Below, in pieces: positions 8,581 through 16,387 of a DNA stretch of 45,491 nucleotides (position 1 is the first letter of the stretch; each line of letters begins with the position of its first letter). The notes under the pieces are model-generated. The model had not been told where the DNA came from and did not search any database. It saw only the letters and a list, made by a program, of their open reading frames with translations. Origin of the DNA: Sphingobacteriia bacterium. GTDB taxonomy: Bacteria; Bacteroidota; Bacteroidia; Chitinophagales; Chitinophagaceae. The stretch covers positions 1-45,491 of the forward strand of contig JAECQP010000030.1 of NCBI GenBank assembly GCA_015999745.1, written 5' to 3'. Made by a program: the position numbers and the translations under genes.

Positions 8581-9951
8581 ATGCCCATTATTCAATTAAA
8601 ACAACCAGCTTTGGATTATCACCCGGTTTCTGGATTTCTTTCATCAGTTCATTTATTATCCGCTATGCAGGCGCAGGGAACTACCATACTGATTATGGTA
8701 CTGTTCTTTTTGCTATTCCTCTCTTTTGTATTATCGGGTGCGGAAGTGGCCTTTTTTTCACTGACACACAAAGACATCAACCTGTTGCGTTCCAAGCAGC
8801 AACCGCCATATCAGCGGATTGTTGACCTGCTGGATGATCCCAAAACTTTATTGGGTTCATTGCTGATCGCCAGCAGCTTTATCAATATCTCCATTATTAT
8901 CATCTCCAATCTGCTGATTGATGACCTGTTTAATTTTGAACAGTTCAATGCTGTTTGGGTGGAGTTCTTAATTAAAGTACTGGTAGTGTCGTTTGTACTG
9001 GTATTGTTTGGGGAGGTAATGCCCAAAGTGCTTGCAACGCAGAACAATATCCGCTTTGCGAAAGATTTTGGAGGAATCATTCAAATACTTACCTATCTCA
9101 CTTCCGGGTTAAGCAAAAAACTGGTGAAATACTCCGACGTCATTGAGCGAAAACTGGCTACCCGATCCAATGGTTCTTACAGTTTGCAGGAATTGCATCA
9201 TGCCATCGACATCACTACAGAAAATACAGCATCTGAAAACGAGAAGAATATCCTTAAGGGAATTGTGAAGTTTGGAAATATCACCGTTAAACAGATCATG
9301 AAAACCCGGGTGGATGTGCATGGGATTGATGAGGAAACTACTTTTTCTGAACTGGTGAATATCGTTCGGGAACTGCATTACAGCCGCCTGCCTGTTTACA
9401 GGGAGGGACTCGATAATGTGGTAGGAATGATTCATACCAAGGACCTCCTGCCACACCTGGACCAGCCCGGTGATTTTAACTGGAAGGCCCTGTTGCGCCC
9501 GCCTTATTTTGTACACGAACAGAAACTGATTGATGATCTGTTGAGCGAATTTCAGTCAAAGCGAATCCATTTTGCAGTAGTGGTGGATGAATTTGGAGGA
9601 ACCAGCGGTATTGTAACACTGGAAGATATCCTGGAAGAAATTATCGGAGAAATTAAAGATGAATTTGATGAGGAAGAAACCGGTTATAAAAAACTGGATG
9701 ATCTCAATTATATTTTCGAAGGCAAAACCATGCTCAATGATGTTTGTAAAATCATGGGCCTTGCTGCAGATACATTCGATTCGGTGAAAGGGGAAAGCGA
9801 TTCGCTGGCCGGCCTTGTGCTGGAATTAGCCGGAGAAATACCTGCGGAATCTGCCGTAGTGAATGCAGGCGATTTTGATTTTACCGTATTGGAAGTCGCC
9901 AAAAACAGAATCAATCATATTAAGGTAACCATTAAGGAAAGAGGAGAATAG
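8581..9951 (+). CDS. gldE: Gliding-motility-associated CNNM/CBS-domain membrane protein GldE
   Basis: A 456-residue inner-membrane protein. The first half is a DUF21/CNNM transmembrane domain with three to four helices ('ILIMVLFFLLFLSFVLSGAEVAFFSL', 'SLLIASSFINISIIIISNLLI', 'VLVVSFVLVLFGEVMPKVLA'). Two CBS domains follow ('IMKTRVDVHGIDEETTF', 'SRLPVYREGLDNVVGMIHTKDLL', 'FAVVVDEFGGTSGIVTLEDILEEIIGEI') and then a CorC/HlyC C-terminal domain. GldE supports gliding in Flavobacterium and is encoded beside gldD; the gldD homologue here starts 4 bases downstream, which makes the name safe. ATG at 8581 is preferred over an in-frame TTG at 8527; ATG at 8665 is a possible shorter start. Confidence 0.9.
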   Translation: MPIIQLKQPALDYHPVSGFLSSVHLLSAMQAQGTTILIMVLFFLLFLSFVLSGAEVAFFSLTHKDINLLRSKQQPPYQRIVDLLDDPKTLLGSLLIASSFINISIIIISNLLIDDLFNFEQFNAVWVEFLIKVLVVSFVLVLFGEVMPKVLATQNNIRFAKDFGGIIQILTYLTSGLSKKLVKYSDVIERKLATRSNGSYSLQELHHAIDITTENTASENEKNILKGIVKFGNITVKQIMKTRVDVHGIDEETTFSELVNIVRELHYSRLPVYREGLDNVVGMIHTKDLLPHLDQPGDFNWKALLRPPYFVHEQKLIDDLLSEFQSKRIHFAVVVDEFGGTSGIVTLEDILEEIIGEIKDEFDEEETGYKKLDDLNYIFEGKTMLNDVCKIMGLAADTFDSVKGESDSLAGLVLELAGEIPAESAVVNAGDFDFTVLEVAKNRINHIKVTIKERGE

Positions 9952-9955
9952 GGCA

Positions 9956-10567
9956 ATGAATAAGGTGGTTAAAAACATAAGCAGTTTATTGGTTTGCCTT
10001 TCGGTTGCCGGATGCATCCTGGTTTCCTGCAACAGCCCGTTTACCCCCAAACCCACCGGGTATTTCCGGATATCATTCCCCGAAAAAAAATACCGGTTAT
10101 TTGAGCAGCCGGGTTATCCGTATACGTTTGAATATCCTGTATACGCCACTATTACCAAAGACAGTATGTTCTTTGGTGAATCAGCCGAAAACCCCTGGTG
10201 GATCAATGTGGACTTTCCACAATTCAACGGAAGAATTTATGTGAGCTATAAAGATATCGGATCTAACAAATTTGATACACTGGTGAAACATGCTTTTACC
10301 CTTACCGGTAAACACAGTTCCAAAGCCTATTCAATTGATGATTCACTGATCAGTACGCCTAATAAGGTCAACGGTGTTTTCTTTACTGTTGGAGGCGATG
10401 TGGCTACCGCCAACCAGTTTTTTCTGACAGATTCTACCCGTCATTTCCTGCGGGGTGCATTATACTTCGACGCTGCGCCCAATGCAGATTCCCTGGGTAT
10501 TGTGAACAGGTTCCTGATAGAGGATGTAAAACATTTGATCAACAGTTTTAAATGGCGTGGGAATTGA
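9956..10567 (+). CDS. gldD: Gliding motility lipoprotein GldD
   Basis: A 203-residue lipoprotein with an N-terminal signal and two possible lipobox Cys residues, Cys20 (VAGC) and Cys25 (LVSC). Cys25 lies next to the conserved 'PKPTGYFRISFPEKKYRLF' that opens mature GldD. Required for gliding and type IX secretion-linked surface protein movement in F. johnsoniae (family knowledge). It starts 4 bases after gldE, so both are read from one transcript. No other gld genes (gldB, gldJ, gldKLMN) are in the window. Confidence 0.9.
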   Translation: MNKVVKNISSLLVCLSVAGCILVSCNSPFTPKPTGYFRISFPEKKYRLFEQPGYPYTFEYPVYATITKDSMFFGESAENPWWINVDFPQFNGRIYVSYKDIGSNKFDTLVKHAFTLTGKHSSKAYSIDDSLISTPNKVNGVFFTVGGDVATANQFFLTDSTRHFLRGALYFDAAPNADSLGIVNRFLIEDVKHLINSFKWRGN

Positions 10568-10593
10568 CCTGGTTCATTAAACGCTTATCTTTA
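10564..10593 (+). promoter_or_regulatory. Promoter for the DUF3109-lutB operon
   Basis: TTG (10564-10566), a 19-nt spacer and TATCTTTA (10586-10593) match the Bacteroidota vegetative promoter (TTTG, 19-21 nt, TAnnTTTG) with one mismatch in the -7 box. The predicted transcription start is about 12-15 bases before the ATG at 10613. Confidence 0.55.
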
Positions 10594-10612
10594 CCTAAAT
10601 ATACTATCTACA

Positions 10613-11209
10613 ATGATTGCGATTGATCATATTCTCGTGAGTGATGAAGTAGTGGAGGAGCAGTTTGTATGCGACCTTAATAAGTGCAAGGGTGGATGCT
10701 GCGAGGATGGTGATGCAGGTGCGCCGATGGAAATGTGGGAGCTGAAAAAGCTGGATGAATTCTACGAAGTGATCAAGCCGTATATGACGAGGGAAGGCAT
10801 TGAAGAAGTTAAGCGGGCCGGTAAATATGTATACGACCGGGAATTTGGTTGGGTAACACCTACCATTGAGGGAGCCATTTGTGCGTATGGTTACAAGGAT
10901 GATCTGGGTATTATTAAGTGTGGCATTGAGCAGGCGTATAACGACGGTAAGCTGGACTGGAAAAAACCGGTAAGTTGTCATCTGTTCCCGATTCTTGTCA
11001 GAAAAAGCAAAAGAGATCCTGATGTGGAATATGTGAATTACCAGCCAAGGGAGGACCTTTGCAAATGCGGCTGTAACCTGGGTAAAAAACTGAAAGTGCC
11101 CGTATATGTTTTTCTGAAAGAAGCGTTGATCAGAAAATACGGGGAGGAGTTTTACAACGCTTTGTCTGCAACGGCAGAGCAGATGAAAAATAATAAAAGC
11201 AATGACTAA
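10613..11209 (+). CDS. DUF3109 family cysteine-rich protein
   Basis: A 198-residue protein of the DUF3109 family, found widely in Bacteroidota. Its cysteines are arranged as possible metal ligands: 'CDLNKCKGGCC' near the N-terminus, single Cys in 'GAICAYG', 'IIKCGIEQ' and 'SCHLFPI', then 'CKCGC' near residue 170. This resembles YkgJ/FliB-like zinc or Fe-S cluster proteins, but the function is unknown. The last 8 bases overlap the start of the lutB-like gene, so the two are translationally coupled. Confidence 0.85.
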   Translation: MIAIDHILVSDEVVEEQFVCDLNKCKGGCCEDGDAGAPMEMWELKKLDEFYEVIKPYMTREGIEEVKRAGKYVYDREFGWVTPTIEGAICAYGYKDDLGIIKCGIEQAYNDGKLDWKKPVSCHLFPILVRKSKRDPDVEYVNYQPREDLCKCGCNLGKKLKVPVYVFLKEALIRKYGEEFYNALSATAEQMKNNKSND

Positions 11210-12578
11210 TACCGCTGCCTCATTCATCGCCAAGAGCACCATCAAAGCTGCTGACCTGGATCACCGCAGGAAAATCAATTTCAATATTGGCAAATACAAT
11301 TCGGTAGTGCCATTGGGGAAACAGCAGTTCGCCGATGTGATGATAACCCGTGAAGCTGCAAAGAACAAGAAATGGGATGCCATTGAGCATCTGGACAAAT
11401 ACCTGGAGGAATTCGAGAAAAAAATTACAGCCAGGGGAGCCAGGGTGCTTTGGGCCAACGACACCAAAGAAGCGCAGGAATATATAGGTGCCATCTGCCG
11501 CGAAAAGAACTGCAAAACGCTCGTTAAGAGCAAGAGCATGGTAACAGAAGAGATTCACCTGAACAGTTACCTGGAAGAACACGGGATTGAGAGTGTGGAA
11601 ACCGACCTGGGTGAATATATTCAGCAACTGGATGGTGAACCGCCTTATCATATTGTTACACCCGCCATGCATAAAAGCAAGGAAGATGTAGCCAAGCTGT
11701 TTGCACAAAAGCTGGGCACACCCGGCGGGTTAACCCCGGAGGAATTAACCCTGGTGGCCAGAAAAAAACTCCGCGAAAAATATGTGCAGGCAGAAGTGGG
11801 GGTAACCGGCGCCAACTTTATATTGCCCGATATTGGCGCTATTGCATTAACTGAGAACGAAGGCAATGCACGATTAACGTCGGCATGGCCTAAAACGCAT
11901 ATTGTAGTGGTGGGCATTGAAAAAGTGATTCCTTCTGTACACGATCTGCATTTGTTCTGGCCCCTGCTCTCCACTTTTGGAACAGGTCAGAAAGTAACCG
12001 TATACAATACCATTCTGGCAGGCCCCCGTCAGCCCAATGAGAGGGATGGCCCCGAAGAAATGATCGTGATCCTGCTGGATAACGGAAGAACCAATCTGCT
12101 CAGCAACCCGGTTGCAAGAGAGGCGCTCTACTGCATTCGGTGCGGCGCCTGCTTAAATGCCTGCCCTGTATACAAAAATATCGGTGGGCATGCTTATGAA
12201 ACCACCTATAGTGGTCCGATCGGTAAAGTAATTACCCCATACCTGCGTGGGATGGACGAGTACAAGCACCTGAGTTATGCGTCATCCCTCTGCGGCAATT
12301 GTACCGAGGTTTGCCCTGTAAGAATTAACCTACACGAATTGTTGCTCAATAATCGCCATGAGGCGGTGAAACAGGGCAACAGCAGCCTGGCGGAAAGGCT
12401 TGCATGGCAGGCATGGAAAACAGCCAGCCTCAGCAGATTATTGATGAATAGTGGAAATGCGAAGATGAAGAACTGGGTGGTCAATAAAGTATTTAAAGGA
12501 TGGACCACACACAGAAGTGAACTGGATTTCAGCAGAAAGACCTTTAATGAGCGCTGGAAAGAAGAGCGAAAGGCCTAA
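11202..12578 (+). CDS. LutB/LldF-type iron-sulfur protein
   Basis: A 458-residue protein with an N-terminal LUD domain and two ferredoxin-like [4Fe-4S] motifs, 'CIRCGACLNACP' (about residue 310) and 'CGNCTEVCP' (about residue 360), plus further Cys-containing segments. In LutABC this subunit passes electrons during L-lactate oxidation to pyruvate. Here it stands alone: no lutA or lutC is adjacent. Instead it overlaps the DUF3109 gene by 8 bases and is followed after 13 bases by a polysaccharide-deacetylase-like gene. Partners may be encoded elsewhere, or it may serve another oxidation. Confidence 0.88.
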   Translation: MTNTAASFIAKSTIKAADLDHRRKINFNIGKYNSVVPLGKQQFADVMITREAAKNKKWDAIEHLDKYLEEFEKKITARGARVLWANDTKEAQEYIGAICREKNCKTLVKSKSMVTEEIHLNSYLEEHGIESVETDLGEYIQQLDGEPPYHIVTPAMHKSKEDVAKLFAQKLGTPGGLTPEELTLVARKKLREKYVQAEVGVTGANFILPDIGAIALTENEGNARLTSAWPKTHIVVVGIEKVIPSVHDLHLFWPLLSTFGTGQKVTVYNTILAGPRQPNERDGPEEMIVILLDNGRTNLLSNPVAREALYCIRCGACLNACPVYKNIGGHAYETTYSGPIGKVITPYLRGMDEYKHLSYASSLCGNCTEVCPVRINLHELLLNNRHEAVKQGNSSLAERLAWQAWKTASLSRLLMNSGNAKMKNWVVNKVFKGWTTHRSELDFSRKTFNERWKEERKA

Positions 12579-12591
12579 CCTTTGAGCAAAT

Positions 12592-13914
12592 TTGAAAACC
12601 TATCCCGATACCGCCTTGTTGATTTATGCGGATGTACTCCATCCGCGACTGGAGTATATAGTAGCCACCATCTTCCCCTTCGATGCGGCGCTAACGGATT
12701 CAATGGAAACATTGCTGGCATATAACGGACCCAAAATGAATTACTCCGTTCAGCAATCCAATGAAATGGTTCTGCGGATTGTTCCGCATGGACTGCTGGC
12801 AGAGGAGGGCATTGGCCCCCAGCAAATTGAATGTTTCGAATGGCAGGGATTGAAAGTATTCTTTCCGACCCCCGGTGATCTTCCCTTCGATTTTCTGGCA
12901 GCTTCTTTTTACCTGATCAGCCGGTACGAAGAATACTTTCCACCTACCAAAGATGCATTTGGCAGATATGCTCATGAAAACAGCCTGGCCTACCGGGAAA
13001 ACTTCCTGCACCAGCCGCTGGTACAGCTTTGGGTGCAGCAAATAACCAAACACTGTTTTAATGCCGGTTTAAACAAACCACTAACTGCATACAAACCCCC
13101 TTTCTCTTTTATACCTACTTACGATATTGATATCGCTTACAGTTATCTGCATCATTCCACTTTCAGGAATGCAGCAGGATTTTTCAGAGACTTCATGCAG
13201 GGGAAAATGCAGTTAACCACTGAACGGCTGCAGGTATTGAGCGGAATGCAAAAGGATCCGTACGATGTATATGAATGGCTGGACCTGTTACACAACAGCC
13301 TGCAGTTGAAGCCGCTGTATTTTTTTCTGCTGGCTAAGCAAAGAAAAGGGCCCGACAAAAACCTGCATCCGGGTCAGGAGGTATTCAAACAGTTGATCCG
13401 GCACCATGCAGCATTGTATACAACGGGAATACATCCTTCCGTTCAATCCAACAGCAATCCTGCATTGTTGCAGGAGGAAACCGGTACACTCCGTTCAATC
13501 ACCGGAAAGGCGATAACCGTTTCGAGGCAACATTACATTCAGTTGGAATTGCCCGTTACTTATCAGCGGCTGCAGGCTGTTGGTATTCAGCAGGATTATT
13601 CCATGGGATACCCCGCTGTCAATGGGTTTCGGGCATCGTATGCCGCGCCTTTTTACTGGTTCGATCTTTCCCTTAATAAGACGACTGCACTCGAAATTCA
13701 TCCTTTCTGTTACATGGACGCAACGGCCATTTTCCAGGAGCGTTCCGATACTGTGAAAGCAGCGGATGATCTTCAATATTATTTTGACACTGTCAAAGCA
13801 ACAGGCGGGGAATGCATCACCATTTTCCACAATAACTTTTTAACAAAACAGGCTGCATTTGCCGGGTGGAGAAAAATGTATGCAGATTTCCTGCTGCACA
13901 ATCTTACACACTGA
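12592..13914 (+). CDS. Polysaccharide deacetylase-like protein (DUF7033 type)
   Basis: A 440-residue protein. The N-terminal part ('LLIYADVLHPRLEYIVATIF ... FDFLAASFYLISRYEEYF') is the domain that precedes a NodB-like fold in a Bacteroidota family; the TYDID motif at about residue 175 corresponds to the Asp-containing first motif of the deacetylase, and 'TTGIHPSVQSN' to the second (HPS). Start is TTG at 12592, because the first conserved residues follow immediately and no ATG precedes them. Substrate unknown. It ends two bases from the convergent EamA gene with no visible terminator between. Confidence 0.8.
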   Translation: MKTYPDTALLIYADVLHPRLEYIVATIFPFDAALTDSMETLLAYNGPKMNYSVQQSNEMVLRIVPHGLLAEEGIGPQQIECFEWQGLKVFFPTPGDLPFDFLAASFYLISRYEEYFPPTKDAFGRYAHENSLAYRENFLHQPLVQLWVQQITKHCFNAGLNKPLTAYKPPFSFIPTYDIDIAYSYLHHSTFRNAAGFFRDFMQGKMQLTTERLQVLSGMQKDPYDVYEWLDLLHNSLQLKPLYFFLLAKQRKGPDKNLHPGQEVFKQLIRHHAALYTTGIHPSVQSNSNPALLQEETGTLRSITGKAITVSRQHYIQLELPVTYQRLQAVGIQQDYSMGYPAVNGFRASYAAPFYWFDLSLNKTTALEIHPFCYMDATAIFQERSDTVKAADDLQYYFDTVKATGGECITIFHNNFLTKQAAFAGWRKMYADFLLHNLTH

Positions 13915-13916
13915 TG

Positions 13917-14831
13917 CTATTCAATGGGTTCTACCAATGCCTTTCTTTCCTTTTTCAGGCTCTGGTTCACTATATAAACACCCGCCAGCGTAATTACAGA
14001 CCCGATCATGATATTGGTTGTGAGGGCTTCATTGATCAGCAATGAACCAATGATGGTTGCTACAATGGGATTGATATAGGCATAGAGCGCTGCCACAGAC
14101 GGTTCCAGGTATTTCATGGTGTAAATGAATGCAGCATACGCAACAACAGATCCCATCAATACGAGGTACCCGATGGATAACCAGGTTTGCATGGGAATCC
14201 TGCTGATGGGCACCATGTCTCCGGAAACAGCCGCCATGATCGCCAGAAAAAAAGAGGCGCAGAACATCTGCAGGCCGGTTGCATAATAGGGATTGATATT
14301 CAGTTTTTTCCGGGTGATCAGAATGGTGCCGATACTCCAGCTGAGCATGGCAATCATTGATACAATAACGCCAAAAATATAGCCGGGCCCCTGTTGGTGA
14401 AATGCATTTTCATAAAAGACCAGGGCAATTCCGCCAATTCCCAGAAAGATCCCCAGGAAAGTAAATCCGGTTATTTTATTGTTTTTGAAGAAGATGCGTT
14501 CGATGATCACTACACTCAGGGGATAGAGTGCAGCAATCAATGCACCCAATCCTCCTGAAATATATTTAAGTCCGATCGTGGCCAGCCCGTTGGCAGAAAC
14601 AAACAGCAGGATCGACATGATCGCCATCCATTTGAGTTGGTACCAGGTAGGCAGCTTTTCTCCTTTGATCAGGAAGAATCCGACAAATAAGAGACCGGCC
14701 AGCCCCTGGCGGATCGCGGCTACTTCAAACGCGGGTGCATACTGTACGGCAATCCTGCTGCCGATCCACGAAGTACCCCAAACAATACTTGTAATACTCA
14801 GCGCTGCATACGCTTTCTGCCTGTTGTTCAA
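13917..14831 (-). CDS. EamA/DMT-family membrane transporter
   Basis: A 304-residue protein with about ten hydrophobic helices in two EamA repeats (residues 8-140 and 155-290), each starting with the typical 'SIVWGTSWIGSRIAV' and 'SMIAMLSWSIGTILITR' motifs. Members export metabolites such as amino acids; the substrate cannot be told from sequence. The start is probably TTG at 14831, 16 bases after purH ends, so it is likely the last gene of the minus-strand run with carB half, comEC and purH. Confidence 0.9.
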   Translation of the reverse strand: MNNRQKAYAALSITSIVWGTSWIGSRIAVQYAPAFEVAAIRQGLAGLLFVGFFLIKGEKLPTWYQLKWMAIMSILLFVSANGLATIGLKYISGGLGALIAALYPLSVVIIERIFFKNNKITGFTFLGIFLGIGGIALVFYENAFHQQGPGYIFGVIVSMIAMLSWSIGTILITRKKLNINPYYATGLQMFCASFFLAIMAAVSGDMVPISRIPMQTWLSIGYLVLMGSVVAYAAFIYTMKYLEPSVAALYAYINPIVATIIGSLLINEALTTNIMIGSVITLAGVYIVNQSLKKERKALVEPIE

Positions 14832-14847
14832 TGCTACAATGAATTTA

Positions 14848-16341
14848 TTAGTGCTTGAAATGTCTTGTTCCGGTCATCACCATTGCCAGGCTATTTTCAA
14901 CAGTATAATCAATGCTGTCTTTGTCTCTTACAGATCCACCCGGTTGTATGAAAGCCTGTATTCCTGCTGCATGTGCAATCTGAACACAGTCATTGAACGG
15001 GAAGAATGCATCAGAAGCCAGTACAGCGCCATCCAGGTTGAACTTGAACTGGTGCGCCTTTTCAATTGCATGACGCAAAGCGTCTACCCGGCTGGTTTGC
15101 CCGCAGCCCTTTCCAACCAGTTGCATATCCCTTACCAGGGCAATGGCATTACTTTTTAAATGCTTGCATACGATATTGGCGAAAACCAGGTTGGCTTTCT
15201 CTGTTTCGGTAGCAGGCCTTCCGCCTACCTCCTCCCATTTTTCATAATTGCCTGTATCGCTGTCCTGCTCCAATGAACCGTTGAGTACCGATTTCACCAT
15301 CCGCGTGGTTTTGAAGCCACTGTCTTTTAATTGCAGCAGAATCCTGTTCTTCCTGCTTTTCAGAATCACCAGTGCATCCTCATCAAATGAAGGCGCAACC
15401 AGTACTTCAAAAAATATTTCGTTGATGGCCTGTGCAGTGGCTGCATTGATGGCTTTGTTGCAAACCAGTACGCCTCCGAAGGCGCTTTCCGGATCTCCTG
15501 CAAGCGCTGCGTCCCAGCTTTCCTTTACAGAAACCCTTGCTGCTATGCCACATACATTGGTGTGTTTGATAATGCCGAATACCGCTTCTTTTGCATTACT
15601 GAAATCTCCGATCAGCTGAATGGCTGCATCCACATCCACTAAATTATTATAGGATAATTCCTTTCCATTGAGCTGGGTGAATATTTCGGAAAGATTGCCT
15701 TTGAATACCGCTTTCTGGTGCGGGTTTTCTCCATAACGCAATACCTGTTCCTGTAAAGGGTTAAAGTAATTGCTGATGGCGATATCATACTGCATTACCA
15801 CTTCAAATGCTTTAGCGGCAAATGCCCTGCGCTGTTCCAGCGAAAGTTCCCCTTTCCCGGAAACCAGGAGTTGCTCCAGCGCTGCATAATCTTCCCTGGC
15901 AGCGATCACTGCAACGTCTCTGAAATTTTTGGCAGCTGCACGGATCATAGAAGGACCGCCAATATCGATTTTTTCAATGATGGCTTTTTCTTCGTCGGTA
16001 TTTTTCAGTGTTTCTTCGAAGGGGTAAAGGTCTACGATCACCAGGTCAATCTCCGGAATATTATATTGTTTCATCTCCGCCAGATCCTGTGGTTCGTATC
16101 TCCTGCCCAGGATTCCGCCAAACACCGCAGGATGCAGGGTTTTCACTCTTCCTCCCAAAATAGATGGATAAGTTGTTAAACTTTCCACCGATACACAGGT
16201 AATGCCCAGGCCTTCCAGGAATTGCTGGGTACCTCCGGTAGAGTAAATAGTAATTCCCAATTGCTGTAATTGGCGGGCAATGGGTTCCAGGCCGTCTTTG
16301 TAAAAAACGGAAATCAGTGCAGATTGAATTTTCTTTTGCAT
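14848..16341 (-). CDS. purH: Bifunctional AICAR transformylase/IMP cyclohydrolase
   Basis: Last two steps of purine synthesis. The N-terminal MGS-like cyclohydrolase domain shows 'ISVFYKDGLEPIARQLQQLGI', 'STGGTQQFLEGLGI' and 'GRVKTLHPAVFGGIL'. The transformylase domain shows 'LRYGENPHQKA', 'KELSYNNLVDVDAA', 'IKHTNVCGIA', 'DPESAFGG', 'ASDAFFPFND' and 'IQPGGSVRD'. At 497 residues it is near normal length and the active-site motifs are intact. It follows comEC by 46 bases on the same strand. Confidence 0.97.
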   Translation of the reverse strand: MQKKIQSALISVFYKDGLEPIARQLQQLGITIYSTGGTQQFLEGLGITCVSVESLTTYPSILGGRVKTLHPAVFGGILGRRYEPQDLAEMKQYNIPEIDLVIVDLYPFEETLKNTDEEKAIIEKIDIGGPSMIRAAAKNFRDVAVIAAREDYAALEQLLVSGKGELSLEQRRAFAAKAFEVVMQYDIAISNYFNPLQEQVLRYGENPHQKAVFKGNLSEIFTQLNGKELSYNNLVDVDAAIQLIGDFSNAKEAVFGIIKHTNVCGIAARVSVKESWDAALAGDPESAFGGVLVCNKAINAATAQAINEIFFEVLVAPSFDEDALVILKSRKNRILLQLKDSGFKTTRMVKSVLNGSLEQDSDTGNYEKWEEVGGRPATETEKANLVFANIVCKHLKSNAIALVRDMQLVGKGCGQTSRVDALRHAIEKAHQFKFNLDGAVLASDAFFPFNDCVQIAHAAGIQAFIQPGGSVRDKDSIDYTVENSLAMVMTGTRHFKH

Positions 16342-16387
16342 GTGTGGTTACTTGCGGCGGTAAGCCGGTTTAAATGGAAGTAGTCGC

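Noticed and set aside
10604..11245. 213-residue frame on the minus strand
   Set aside because: It lies entirely antisense to the DUF3109 gene, which has recognisable cysteine motifs; the antisense protein has no family resemblance.
11220..11708. 162-residue minus-strand frame
   Set aside because: Antisense to the LutB-like gene; hydrophobic only by reverse reading.
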